A stretch of DNA of 48,568 bases from DASZGL01 sp035938875. GTDB taxonomy: Bacteria > Chloroflexota > Dormibacteria > Aeolococcales > Aeolococcaceae. The stretch spans positions 1-48,568 of the forward strand of contig DASZGL010000027.1 of NCBI GenBank assembly GCA_035938875.1, given 5' to 3'. This document shows, piece by piece, positions 40,874 through 48,568 of the stretch (position 1 is the first letter of the stretch; each line of letters begins with the position of its first letter). The position numbers and the translations under genes were made by a program. The notes under the pieces are model-generated. The model had not been told where the DNA came from and did not search any database. It was given only the letters and a program-made list of their open reading frames with translations.

Positions 40874-41364
40874 CTCACGATCACGCTGTAGCGCTCCTCG
40901 GCGACCAGACCGCCCGCCTGGTCGGTGTAGCGCCGTTCGATGTCGATCATCACCATCGGTGTGCCGTCGCGGCCCTCGCGCTCGCGCATGTCGACCAGCT
41001 TCTTGGAGACGGTGATCTCGTCGCCGGCGCAGATCTCATGATGGAAGACAAGCTCGATCTCCCCCACCAGCACCCGCTTCACCGGGAGCGGCGGGTACTG
41101 TTCGCCGACCAGGCCGTCATCGCGAAGCTGCGACCGGGGCACGAACAGCTGGCTCATGGCCCCAAGAGCGGAGACGAAGTTGGGTGGCGCCAGCACGTCG
41201 CGATGGCCGGCATCACGGGCAGCGCCGGCGTCGAAGTGCACGGGGTCGTCGATGCCCATGGCTATGGCGAAGCGGGCGATGTCGTTGCGGCCGACCGAGA
41301 TGGTTCGCGATCCGTAATCACGGCCGATCCAGGTGCGCGCCTCGTCGCTGATCAGGCCGCTCAT
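40870..41364 (-). CDS. MaoC N-terminal domain (FAS1-like dehydratase) subunit
   Basis: 164 residues of PF13452 type: RTISVGRNDIARFAIAMGIDDPVHFD, VLAPPNFVSALG, then the strand region VGEIELVFHHEICAGDEITVSKKLVDMREREGRDG and MVMIDIERRYTDQAGGLVAEE. The N-terminal hotdog usually binds the acyl chain and pairs with a MaoC subunit that holds the catalytic residues. It lies next to such a subunit with ATGA overlap. A second N-terminal/MaoC pair occurs about 4.5 kb upstream in the same operon. Confidence 0.82.
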   Translation of the reverse strand: MSGLISDEARTWIGRDYGSRTISVGRNDIARFAIAMGIDDPVHFDAGAARDAGHRDVLAPPNFVSALGAMSQLFVPRSQLRDDGLVGEQYPPLPVKRVLVGEIELVFHHEICAGDEITVSKKLVDMREREGRDGTPMVMIDIERRYTDQAGGLVAEERYSVIVR

Positions 41365-42452
41365 CGCGGCATCGCCGCGAGTGTGCCCAGCGTCTCCTCC
41401 ATCTCCGCCACCATCGCGTCAAGCACCTCACGTGCTGGGCGGATGTCGGTGATGCTGCCGACGATCTGTCCCACCGCGCTGCCCATCACCTCGTTGACAC
41501 GGTGCTCGTAGATCGCCTTGACCGCGTCGTAGACGAGCAGCTCCTGCAGAGGCATGGGCAGTGGTCGCGGCGAGTCGGACTGCTCCCAGGCGTCGACCCA
41601 CGGGGTACGCAGCTGGCGCACCGGCTTGCCCGTCGAGCAGCGCGAGCGCACCGCGTCGCGCGCCTGGGCCGCCAGTAGCTTCTCCTTGATGATGGGATCG
41701 ACGTCGGACTCCGTTGTGGTCAGCCACACCGATCCCGTCCAGACACCCTGGGCGCCGAGGGCGAGGGCGGCAGCGACCTGGCGACCTCGACCGATGCCAC
41801 CCGCAGCGAGCACGGGCACCGGCGCAACCGCGTCGACGACCTGCGGCACCAGCACCATGGTGGCGATTTCCCCGGTGTGCCCGCCCGCCTCTGTCCCCTG
41901 GGCGACGACGAAGTCGCAGCCGGCGATGACGTGCTGCCGTGCGTGACGCGCGTCGCCGGTCATGCCACCGACGAGCATGCCGCGCGCGTGGGCGGCCTCA
42001 GCGACATCTGGTGGCGCAGGACCGAGGGCGGAGACGAGCACGCGCGCGCGATGGCTGACGGCGATCTCCGCCTGCCGGCGCGCCCGCGGATGGGTGCCGG
42101 TGAGGTGCTCGCGGTTGCGTCGCGACTCGGACAGCGGGGGAATGGCAAACCGCTCGCGCAGCGATTCGACGAACTGTCGATGTCCTTCGGGGATGCTGGC
42201 GACGAGCGACGCCTTGTCGTCACCGGCATGGGACGCGGCCATGACGACGTCAACCCCGTAGGGCTTGTCGCCGACCTCGACGTCGATCCAGCTGAGATGC
42301 TCGTCGAGCTCGTCGGGGTCGAACCTCGCCGCGCCGAAGACACCGATGCCGCCGGCGTTGCTCACCGCCGCGACGACCTCACGGCTGTGACTGAACGCGG
42401 CGATGGGGACGTCGATGCCGAGCAGATCGCAGAGGGGCGTGCGCACGCTCAC
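41361..42452 (-). CDS. Nitronate monooxygenase-like flavoprotein
   Basis: 363 residues, FMN-binding TIM barrel. TPLCDLLGIDVPIAAF, VSNAGGIGVFGAARFDPDEL, CDFVVAQGTEAGGHTGEIATMVLVPQVVDA with the His at the active position, VLAAGGIGRGRQVAAALALGAQGVWTGS at the phosphate site, then TGKPVRQLRTPWVDAWE. True nitronate monooxygenases oxidise alkyl nitronates; many relatives in acyl-CoA clusters have unknown substrates or act as enoyl reductases. GTG at 42452 overlaps the upstream stop (GTGA); the frame continues upstream but only with antisense residues. Confidence 0.87.
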   Translation of the reverse strand: MSVRTPLCDLLGIDVPIAAFSHSREVVAAVSNAGGIGVFGAARFDPDELDEHLSWIDVEVGDKPYGVDVVMAASHAGDDKASLVASIPEGHRQFVESLRERFAIPPLSESRRNREHLTGTHPRARRQAEIAVSHRARVLVSALGPAPPDVAEAAHARGMLVGGMTGDARHARQHVIAGCDFVVAQGTEAGGHTGEIATMVLVPQVVDAVAPVPVLAAGGIGRGRQVAAALALGAQGVWTGSVWLTTTESDVDPIIKEKLLAAQARDAVRSRCSTGKPVRQLRTPWVDAWEQSDSPRPLPMPLQELLVYDAVKAIYEHRVNEVMGSAVGQIVGSITDIRPAREVLDAMVAEMEETLGTLAAMPR

Positions 42453-44092
42453 GCCATCGCCTCGTACCTGGCGAAGCCGACGGTCTGCGAGTGCGCAGCC
42501 GGGTCGGTGGCGACGTTGACCAGAGCGGGTCGCGGCGAGGCCAGCGCGCGTTGCAGGGCTGGGCCGATGTCCTGGGGCTGTTCGACACACTCGCCCTGGC
42601 AACCCAGCGCCTCGGCGATGAGGTCGAAACGGGTGAATCCCAGGTCGCGCCCGGGCTTGTCGAGGGTCGCCGACGTCCAACCGCCGTTGTTGCTCACCAC
42701 CACGACGACGTCGAGCCCATGCCGCGCGGCGGTGTCGAGCTCCATGGCGCTCAGCCCCAGCGAACCGTCGCCCACCAGGGCGATCACCTGGGAGTCGGGT
42801 CCTGCTGCTACGCGAGCTCCGAGCGCGTAGGGCAGGCCGACGCCCATGTGGCCGAATGGGCCGGAGTTGAGGCGATGTCCCAGGACGTGCGTCGGGATCG
42901 ACTGGCGCGCAAAGTTGAGGATCTCATGACCGTCGACGACCAGCACCGCATCGCGCTCGAGGACCCCGCGCACCTCGCGGCAGAGGCGCAGCGGATGGAT
43001 GGGCGTGGTGTCGAGCGACGTCGCCGCGTCCTGTTGCGACGCCTTGCGCTCGTGGACGCTGCGCAGGCGCTCGACCCATCGTGCGTATCGCGAGGGGCTG
43101 ATCGCACCGGCGGAGGCTACGAGGAGCTGCTCGAGCACGGCGGCGGCATCGCCGCAGAGGGCCACGTCGGCTGACCGGTTGTGGCCGATCTCGGCAGGAT
43201 CGATGTCCACCTGGATCATCCTGCAATCGGCGCGGAACCGCGGTGGTTGAGCGTGACCGATTACCCAGTTGAGCCGGGTGCCGAGGACGACGATGAGGTC
43301 GGCCTCAGCAAAGGCGACCGAGCGAGCGAAGATGGGGCAGAGCGCGTGATCCTCGGCGATCGCGCCGCGGCCCTGGGGTGTCGTGTACAGCGGCACGCCG
43401 GCCGCCTCGACGAAGCGCTGCAGGGCCGGGGCAGCATCGGACCAGAGCACGCCGCTGCCGGAGAGGACGATGGGGCGTTCCACCGAGGCGAGCAGGCGCA
43501 CCGCGGCGTCGATGGCGGCGGCGTCGGCGCGCGGACGCACCCGCGGCAGCAGCGGCGTTTCGGCGGTCCAGCGCACGTCGGTCTCGGCGACAGACTGGTA
43601 GAGAATATCGGCCGGCATGTCGAGGTACACCGGACCGGGCGCACCCGAGGTCGCGTGACGCAGCGCGGTGGCCACGAGCTCGGGGACGCGACGTGGGTCA
43701 TGCGCCTGCTCGGCCCATTTGGTCACCGGTCGCATCAGGGCCAGCTGGTCGATCTCCTGGAAGCCACCCCGACCCCGGTCGGAGATCGCCGCGCTCCCGC
43801 CCACGGCGAGCACCGGCGCGCCGTCGACCATGGCGTTGGCGATGCCCGGCACCAGGTTCGCCGTTCCCGGCCCGGACGCCGCCATGCACAGTCCCGGCCG
43901 TCGCGCGACGCGCGCGTACGCGTGGGCCATCATCGCCGCCGACTCCTCGTGGCGAACGTCGATGGCGCGCATCCCGGCGTCGATCCAGGCGCGCTCGGCG
44001 GAGAGCATCGGGCCGCCCATCAGATAGAAGAGCGTGTCGAACCCCTGCTCCTGCAGCGTCCGGGCGAGTACCTGGTAGCCGAAGACGCGCAT
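42449..44092 (-). CDS. Thiamine diphosphate enzyme, oxalyl-CoA decarboxylase/2-hydroxyacyl-CoA lyase-like
   Basis: 547 residues with the three-domain ThDP layout: pyrimidine domain with the activating Glu in RHEESAAMMAHAYAR (Glu 49), a central Rossmann-like domain (ERPIVLSGSGVLWSD, DLIVVLGTRLNWVIG), and a PP domain with GDGSLGLSAMELDTAARHGLDVVVVVSNN. Stretches such as GRGGFQEIDQLALMRPVTKWAEQ and GAPGPVYLDMPADILYQS are closer to oxalyl-CoA decarboxylase and 2-hydroxyacyl-CoA lyase than to acetolactate synthase. Adjacent CoA-transferase genes support an acyl-CoA substrate. Start ATG 44092 shares one base with the upstream stop (TGATG). Confidence 0.82.
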   Translation of the reverse strand: MRVFGYQVLARTLQEQGFDTLFYLMGGPMLSAERAWIDAGMRAIDVRHEESAAMMAHAYARVARRPGLCMAASGPGTANLVPGIANAMVDGAPVLAVGGSAAISDRGRGGFQEIDQLALMRPVTKWAEQAHDPRRVPELVATALRHATSGAPGPVYLDMPADILYQSVAETDVRWTAETPLLPRVRPRADAAAIDAAVRLLASVERPIVLSGSGVLWSDAAPALQRFVEAAGVPLYTTPQGRGAIAEDHALCPIFARSVAFAEADLIVVLGTRLNWVIGHAQPPRFRADCRMIQVDIDPAEIGHNRSADVALCGDAAAVLEQLLVASAGAISPSRYARWVERLRSVHERKASQQDAATSLDTTPIHPLRLCREVRGVLERDAVLVVDGHEILNFARQSIPTHVLGHRLNSGPFGHMGVGLPYALGARVAAGPDSQVIALVGDGSLGLSAMELDTAARHGLDVVVVVSNNGGWTSATLDKPGRDLGFTRFDLIAEALGCQGECVEQPQDIGPALQRALASPRPALVNVATDPAAHSQTVGFARYEAMA

Positions 44093-45315
44093 CACGGTGC
44101 CCCGGCGACGACGGCGCCCTCGCCCACCGCGCCGCCGGCGCGCAGCCGCCGGCGCGCGTCGTCGTCGTAGCCGAGCTCGGCGAGGATGACATCGGTGTCG
44201 TGGCCGTAGGCGACGCCTGCGCGGCGGATCTCCAGCGGCGTCTCCGAGAGTCGCGGGAGCGGCCTGACCTGCAGCATTGTCTGCGCGCCGTCGACCAGGA
44301 CGTCGACAAACGTTCCCCGAGCCCGCAGATGCTCGTCGTCGAGCACCTCCTGCATCGTCGGCACGGCGCTGACACAGGTGTCGTGCGCCTCCAGCAGCGC
44401 CCGCCATTCAGCCAGCGGCCTGCTTGAGAACAGCGCCTTCATGGTCTCGCGCATCGCCGGCCAGGTGGCCGTGTCGAGTTGCGTGTCGACCCACTCGGGG
44501 TGGCCCACCAGCTCGCAGAACGTCGCATAGAACCGGGGCTCCACCGCGGCCACCGCGACGTGGCGGCCATCGCTCGTCTCGTACACGTTGTACCAGGGGG
44601 CTTCGCGAGTGAGCAGCGTCCAGGATCTCTCGGTAGCGCCGCTGATCCACGCGATCAGAGGTGCGAGCAGGCCGACGACACCCTCGTGGAGGGCGACGTC
44701 GACGAGCTGCCCCTCGCCGGTGCGTTCCCGCGCCACCAGTGCGGCGAGGATGCCCACCACCGCCTGCATGCCACCGCCGGCGAGGTCGGCGAGCACCGTT
44801 CCCGGAACGCTCGGCATGCCGTCGTTGCCACGATTGGCGTCGAGCAGACCGGAGAGCGCGATGTAATTCAGGTCGTGACCGGCGCGATCGCGATACGGTC
44901 CGTCCTGACCATATCCGCTGATCGAGCAGATGACCAGTCGCGGGTACTGGTCACGCAGCTCGTTGGGATCGAGCCCCAACCGCGCCGCAACTCCGGGACG
45001 GAAGCTCTCCACCATGACGTCGGCGCGTTCGAGGATGCGATGCGCCACCTGCCTGGCGTCGGGATGCTTGAGGTCGAGAGCCACGCGTCGCGCATTGCGA
45101 CGCATGTAGCCCCCACGGGTGCCCAGCACGCTGCCTGGGCCGGTCATCGGTTGGGCTGCGTCCGCGGCGCCGCTTGTCGGCCGGGCCTGGTCCACGGTGA
45201 TCACGTCGGCGCCCATGTCGCCGAGGATCATGGCGCAGTACGGACCAGGCCCATACCTGGTCAGGTCGAGGACGGTGATCCCGGCGAGGGGACCGTGTGT
45301 GGCTCGCGCGTTCGT
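44092..45315 (-). CDS. CaiB/BaiF family CoA-transferase (single domain)
   Basis: About 407 residues, standard size. LAGITVLDLTRYGPGPYCAMILGDMGADVITVDQ opens the fold, then RRNARRVALDLKHPDARQ, CSISGYGQDGPYRDRAGHDLNY, and GEGQLVDVALHEG with the catalytic Asp. The start is abnormal: the first ATG (45231) lies inside the conserved N-terminal block, and between it and the upstream stop (TAA, 45319-45321) there is no ATG, GTG or TTG in this frame. ACG at 45315, with AAGG about 9 bases before it, is the best guess. It may transfer CoA from formyl-CoA or another acyl-CoA made by the next enzyme. Confidence 0.85.
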   Translation of the reverse strand, partial: TNARATHGPLAGITVLDLTRYGPGPYCAMILGDMGADVITVDQARPTSGAADAAQPMTGPGSVLGTRGGYMRRNARRVALDLKHPDARQVAHRILERADVMVESFRPGVAARLGLDPNELRDQYPRLVICSISGYGQDGPYRDRAGHDLNYIALSGLLDANRGNDGMPSVPGTVLADLAGGGMQAVVGILAALVARERTGEGQLVDVALHEGVVGLLAPLIAWISGATERSWTLLTREAPWYNVYETSDGRHVAVAAVEPRFYATFCELVGHPEWVDTQLDTATWPAMRETMKALFSSRPLAEWRALLEAHDTCVSAVPTMQEVLDDEHLRARGTFVDVLVDGAQTMLQVRPLPRLSETPLEIRRAGVAYGHDTDVILAELGYDDDARRRLRAGGAVGEGAVVAGAP

Positions 45316-45318
45316 GGC

Positions 45319-45774
45319 TTACGCCTTGGCCCCGGGGAGAAGGATTGTCGCCGACGCCGGACAGGCGACGCCATCGTCGTTGCCCACGGCGATGTCGACG
45401 TCGATCAGCCTGCGGCCGTCGTCATCCACCCACTTGCGCGTCACCTTGCCCTCGCCAAACATGGTGTCGCCGGCGTAGATGGAGCGTTGCATGGTCATCT
45501 TCCGCCGCACGATCCAGGTCTGCGGTCCTGCCCAGTCGGTGACCACCCTGTCGATGAACCCCTGGAAGAACATGGTGTTGATGTAGATCGTCTTCTGACC
45601 CTGCTCGCGGGCGTAGTCGACGTTGTGGTGGCCGGGGAAGTAATCCCAGGTGGCCGCCGCATCCATGATGACCCGCTTGAGAGTGATATCGGTGGTGATC
45701 CTGGGAATGGGGTCGCCCTCGTTGACGTCGTCCCAGGTGAGCTGCTTCGCTCCGGCGTACGTCGCGTGCATCAC
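45319..45774 (-). CDS. MaoC family dehydratase subunit
   Basis: 151 residues, hotdog fold. WDYFPGHHNVDYAREQG carries the His/Asp arrangement of the MaoC catalytic helix, TIYINTMFFQGFIDRVVTDW follows, and GKVTRKWVDDDGRRLIDVDIAVGNDDG is the late strand hairpin. It should hydrate enoyl-CoA together with the preceding N-terminal hotdog subunit. GTG at 45774 (GTGA overlap) or ATG at 45771 can start it. The CaiB gene downstream is in the same frame, separated only by this TAA. Confidence 0.82.
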   Translation of the reverse strand: MMHATYAGAKQLTWDDVNEGDPIPRITTDITLKRVIMDAAATWDYFPGHHNVDYAREQGQKTIYINTMFFQGFIDRVVTDWAGPQTWIVRRKMTMQRSIYAGDTMFGEGKVTRKWVDDDGRRLIDVDIAVGNDDGVACPASATILLPGAKA

Positions 45775-46313
45775 TGAGTCCTCTGCTTGCTGAAGCGGAA
45801 GAGCTGGTTGGTGTTGCGGGCCACCACCTCGCCGCGCTGGTTGCGGTACGTCGCCACGGTGGTGACGAAGTGTCCGGTGCCGAGGCGGGTGGTCTTCTCC
45901 GGGGAGATGGCCATCACCTCGTCGACGACGCTGAGCTGGTCACCGATGCGCATCGGCCGCAGGAACTCTGCTTCGGTGCTGACGTTGATGAGGGTGTCCC
46001 CGGGGAGCGGGATGGAGTCGGCGAGCGACGGTGCCGGGGTCACGCCACCCGGCTTCCACTGGATGCGTGACAGCCACACCTGCAACATCCCCGGAGGTGC
46101 GATGAGTCCACCCCATTGCTCCTGGGCGAACTCCCTGTCCCAGTACGAGGGGTTGGCGTCCTCGACGAGTGCGCAGTAGTACTTGATCATCGGCCAGTTG
46201 ATCTCCGACTCCGAAAAGCGCACCTCGCTCTTGGCGCCGATCATCTTCAGGCCTTCCTCGTATGTCCCCATGGTGAAATGGGGAGCGCCCTGATGGGCGG
46301 TCGCGGTTGCCAC
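45771..46313 (-). CDS. MaoC N-terminal domain (FAS1-like dehydratase) subunit
   Basis: 180 residues, PF13452-like hotdog. FSESEINWPMIKYYCALVEDANPSYWD is the family's helix with its Asp/Asn region; GGLIAPPGMLQVWL follows, then DTLINVSTEAEFLRPMRIGDQLSVVDEVMAISPEKTTRLGTGHFVTTVATYRNQRGEVVA for the strand core. Partner of the following MaoC gene (4-base overlap). GTG start with AGGAGGAG 7 bases upstream, the clearest ribosome site in the operon and probably a fresh initiation point after the 40-base gap. Confidence 0.85.
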   Translation of the reverse strand: MATATAHQGAPHFTMGTYEEGLKMIGAKSEVRFSESEINWPMIKYYCALVEDANPSYWDREFAQEQWGGLIAPPGMLQVWLSRIQWKPGGVTPAPSLADSIPLPGDTLINVSTEAEFLRPMRIGDQLSVVDEVMAISPEKTTRLGTGHFVTTVATYRNQRGEVVARNTNQLFRFSKQRTQ

Positions 46314-46353
46314 CGTGAGTCTCCTCCTATGTCTGTTTCAACGCAGTGATGGG

Positions 46354-47676
46354 TTATTCCTGGATGACCCGCTCTGCCTTCCAGCCCTTGACCGAGATGC
46401 TTCCCTGCTCCACCAGGGTGATGCGGCAGGGCAGATCGAGCTGCATGCTGAGATCGCGCGCCAGCTCCTCGCGCAGCGCCGCGCAGACAGCACCCTCGGG
46501 TGCCGCCAGGCGCACCTCGAGGGCGTCCTGGGGTTGTCGCGAACGCCGCACCAGCTGATAGTTCGGCGCGGTCAGCTCAGGCCGCGCCCAGAGCACCTCC
46601 TCGACGTCCTGCGAGAAGACGTAGCGATCGCCCACGCGCACCGACCAGGTCAGCCGGCCGCGCATCGCCAGCCGCTTGCTGGTGCGCCCGCAAGGGCACG
46701 GTGAGGTGTCGTGGGCGACCATGTCCTCCATGTCGTAGCGGATGAAAGGAAACGACTCCATCCAGAGGTTGGTGACATGGAGCACGCCGGTGCCACCGGA
46801 CGGCACCGGCTCGTGGGTGTGCGGGTCGAGCACCTCGAAGATGAGGTAGTCCTCGGGCGCGTGCGTCCAGCGCTCGTCGGCGGGGCATTCGCCACACATC
46901 CAGAACTGATCCCCGCTGCCGAACTGGTTGCGCACCGGGACACCCCAGGTGTCGGCGAGAAGGCGGCGTCGCGCCGTGGACATCTCGACGCCGGTCTGCA
47001 GGATGCGCAGGTTGGGACACCGCTGCCGTGGATCGATGTCGTGGGACCGGATGTACTCGACCTCGACTTCGGGCATGAGGCTGATGGTGATGTTGAGCAG
47101 CGGCAGCACCTCGGGCGCCGACTCGAAGAGGTGGGGAATGACGTCCTGCGCCGGCGTGCCGAAGTAGTACTTGACCACGCCCATGCGCTCGAACGCCTTG
47201 TCGAATCCATGCGCCGCCGCGTGCCAGAGGTTGCGACCGCTGAGGACGGCGTGGTCGCCGGGGCGTATGCCGACGGTGTGGAAGGTTCGCGCGTAGATCT
47301 TCCACACCTCTTCGTACTCGTCGAGCGTCAGACCGAAGAGGTTGGGCCGGCCGCTGGTTCCCGAGCTGTGGGTGACGAAGGTGAGCCGTTCGGCGGGGAC
47401 GCACAGGGTGCCGGCGAAGGGATCGCCGGTGCTCTCACGCCAGGCGCGCAGATCCTCCTTGGCGAAGCGCGGCAGCCGCCCGAGGTCGTCAACTCCACTG
47501 ATGTCGGCGGGACGGACACCGTTGGCGGCGAAGAGGGAGCCGAAGAACTCGGCGTTGGCGTCGACGTGGCCAACCTGGCGGCGAAGCCGCTCACCCTGTA
47601 GCTGCTCCAGGGCATCGCGCGGCATTGTCTCGATCTCGGGATCGCGCATGTCGGCGACGGCCCCCGCGGTGCTCAC
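46354..47676 (-). CDS. Phenylacetate-CoA ligase-like AMP-dependent acyl-CoA ligase
   Basis: 440 residues, the PaaK size class. The P-loop is THSSGTSGRPNLFGLT; GTPAQDVIPHLFESAPEVL, ILQTGVEMSTARRRLLADTWGVPVRNQFGSGDQ and PFIRYDMEDMV give the adenylation core; PCPCGRTSKRLAMRGRLTWSVRVGDRYVFSQDVEEVL is the hinge with two Cys typical of PaaK. The C-terminal Lys (ISVKGWKAERV) is at the place of the adenylation Lys. It should activate an aromatic or similar acid as acyl-AMP, then CoA thioester. GTG 47676 (GTGA overlap) is preferred; ATG 47649 is an alternative. Confidence 0.9.
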   Translation of the reverse strand: MSTAGAVADMRDPEIETMPRDALEQLQGERLRRQVGHVDANAEFFGSLFAANGVRPADISGVDDLGRLPRFAKEDLRAWRESTGDPFAGTLCVPAERLTFVTHSSGTSGRPNLFGLTLDEYEEVWKIYARTFHTVGIRPGDHAVLSGRNLWHAAAHGFDKAFERMGVVKYYFGTPAQDVIPHLFESAPEVLPLLNITISLMPEVEVEYIRSHDIDPRQRCPNLRILQTGVEMSTARRRLLADTWGVPVRNQFGSGDQFWMCGECPADERWTHAPEDYLIFEVLDPHTHEPVPSGGTGVLHVTNLWMESFPFIRYDMEDMVAHDTSPCPCGRTSKRLAMRGRLTWSVRVGDRYVFSQDVEEVLWARPELTAPNYQLVRRSRQPQDALEVRLAAPEGAVCAALREELARDLSMQLDLPCRITLVEQGSISVKGWKAERVIQE

Positions 47677-48086
47677 CCGTCGAGGACGAATACCGGAAGC
47701 GATTGCTTGGGATGGTCCTCCCACTCGATGTGCACCGGGGTCCCCAGCGGGATCTCGCTGCCGTCGTGGTCGCGCACCTGCGCCGCGAAGCGCGGCCCCT
47801 CCTCCAGCTGCACCAACGCGACCGTATAGGGCACGGGAAACGCCGGGTGCGTCTGGCGCCGGACGACGGTGTAGCTGTACACCGTGCCCCGACCGGTCGA
47901 GGTGATCCACTCGACGTCGAACGAGTGGCAGTTGGGGCACATCGGCGACACCCGGTAGCGTACCGTGCCACACGCGGTGCAGCGCTGGAACTTCAGCTCG
48001 TGGTTGTTCTGCGCTTCCCAGAACGGCGTGGTGTCGCGGTCGGGAGCGGGATAGGGACGGGGACGCGGTTCGTCGGCCACCGTCAT
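47673..48086 (-). CDS. DUF35/OB-fold acyl-CoA-associated protein with zinc ribbon
   Basis: 137 residues. Zinc ribbon CTACG at Cys 36/39 and CPNCH at Cys 50/53, then an OB-fold (TGRGTVYSYTVVRRQTHPAFPVPYTVALVQLEEGPRFAAQV ... PLGTPVHIEWED). DUF35 proteins bind to thiolase/aldolase-like partners of the lipid-transfer type and pair them in steroid and fatty acid side-chain degradation. The upstream thiolase gene overlaps it by 4 bases (ATGA), making that partner likely here. Confidence 0.9.
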   Translation of the reverse strand: MTVADEPRPRPYPAPDRDTTPFWEAQNNHELKFQRCTACGTVRYRVSPMCPNCHSFDVEWITSTGRGTVYSYTVVRRQTHPAFPVPYTVALVQLEEGPRFAAQVRDHDGSEIPLGTPVHIEWEDHPKQSLPVFVLDG

Positions 48087-48568
48087 GCCTCCAGGGAGAG
48101 GATCAGCGAGCTGGTCGGCACACCACCGGCGCTGGACACCAGGCAGGTCCTGGGCTTCTTCGTGGTCACCTGGTTGACCGAGGTGCCGCGCAGCTGGCGC
48201 ACACCCTCGACGATGTGGCCGAACCCGTGGAGATAGCCGTCGCCGAGGTGACCGCCGTGGGTGTTGAGCGGCACCTGCCCGTCGAGCTCGAAGTACCCGT
48301 CGCGCAGCTTGTTCGGCGCCTCACCTCTCTTGGCGAAGCCGTAGGACTCGAGCGTCATCAGCACCATCGGGGTGAAATGGTCGTAGATCATGGCGATGTC
48401 GATGTCTGCGGGCGCCATGCCGGCGATGCGGTAGAGCTCGGCGGCCGCGGCATCGGTCTCCTCGAGATGGGAGATGCTCTCGCGCTGCCAGGCGGTCATC
48501 ACCTCGGGGCGGCTGCCGGTTCCCTGCGCAGCGCCGGTGATGTAGACAGGAGTGCTCGTGCAGCGCTT
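48083..48568 (-). CDS. Thiolase/lipid-transfer protein-like, C-terminal part (cut by window edge)
   Basis: 162 codons are seen, 5' end beyond the window. YITGAAQGTGS, ADIDIAMIYDHFTPMVLMTLESYGF, then VPLNTHGGHLGDGYLHGFGHIVEGVRQLRG with the family's GGHLGxGxxHG block. This is the non-decarboxylating thiolase/SCP-x group that often partners DUF35 proteins in acyl-CoA shortening or retro-aldol cleavage. The catalytic Cys region is outside the window, so activity cannot be judged. It is the upstream-most visible gene of the minus-strand operon running to 36369. Confidence 0.88.
   Translation of the reverse strand, partial: KRCTSTPVYITGAAQGTGSRPEVMTAWQRESISHLEETDAAAAELYRIAGMAPADIDIAMIYDHFTPMVLMTLESYGFAKRGEAPNKLRDGYFELDGQVPLNTHGGHLGDGYLHGFGHIVEGVRQLRGTSVNQVTTKKPRTCLVSSAGGVPTSSLILSLEA

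Noticed and set aside
1..48568. Search for tRNA, rRNA, CRISPR arrays, insertion sequences, integrase or attachment sites
   Set aside because: No clover-leaf, repeat-spacer pattern, transposase motif or flanking direct repeats were recognised; only one short tandem repeat was found (10991-11030).

Overview
The window is 48.6 kb of high-GC bacterial chromosome packed with genes: 47 coding regions are supported, no gap exceeds about 215 bases, and many co-directional genes overlap by 4 bases in the pattern ATGA or GTGA. I see no rRNA, tRNA, CRISPR array, transposase or phage gene. F420-type LLM oxidoreductase, class I aldolase of the DhnA type, a LigC/LigD-like ATP-dependent ligase, GTG/TTG starts and frequent CaiB/BaiF and MaoC genes suggest a soil member of the Terrabacteria (Actinomycetota, Chloroflexota or Candidatus Dormibacterota). 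That placement is inference; no marker gene fixes it.

Region 1 (1-7.4 kb). Three coupled genes on the minus strand (Gfo/Idh/MocA oxidoreductase, compact TIM-barrel isomerase, SMP-30 lactonase) look like sugar or polyol catabolism. Divergent from them is the most notable gene of the window: a selenoprotein of the UGSC type. Its reading frame is interrupted by one in-frame TGA followed immediately by codons for Gly-Ser-Cys, with a stable hairpin just downstream, and a normal reader would split it into two pieces. A conserved protein of unknown function follows it without a canonical start. Then come a beta-propeller lipoprotein, a DUF6282 hydrolase, class I fructose-bisphosphate aldolase, and a 52-residue protein ending in a Cys-Cys...Cys motif.

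Region 2 (7.5-11.6 kb). A zinc uptake operon (two ZnuB-type permeases, ATPase, substrate-binding lipoprotein) diverges from a Zur/Fur regulator across a clear Zur/Fur-type palindrome.

Region 3 (11.7-26.1 kb). Housekeeping and accessory genes: a zinc-ribbon/adenylate cyclase/AAA/TPR protein coupled to an FAD oxidoreductase and a YhhN protein; an ATP-grasp enzyme; an NfuA/radical SAM (CCAEP tail)/DUF169/DNA ligase run; an orphan CpaF ATPase; Aat; an SDR; an F420-type oxidoreductase.

Region 4 (26.2-48.6 kb). Acyl-CoA metabolism. A cyclase-like hydrolase leads into a branched-chain-type (Liv) ABC importer with a LivM-LivG fusion. A tandem CaiB/BaiF fusion, an amidohydrolase and two dimeric-barrel proteins follow. 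A 13-gene minus-strand operon enters from the right edge: thiolase, DUF35, PaaK-type ligase, two pairs of hydratase subunits, two CaiB transferases, a thiamine-diphosphate lyase resembling oxalyl-CoA decarboxylase/2-hydroxyacyl-CoA lyase, a nitronate monooxygenase-like flavoprotein, and a PaaG-like isomerase. Together they read as import, CoA activation and beta-oxidation-like breakdown of an unidentified carboxylic acid.
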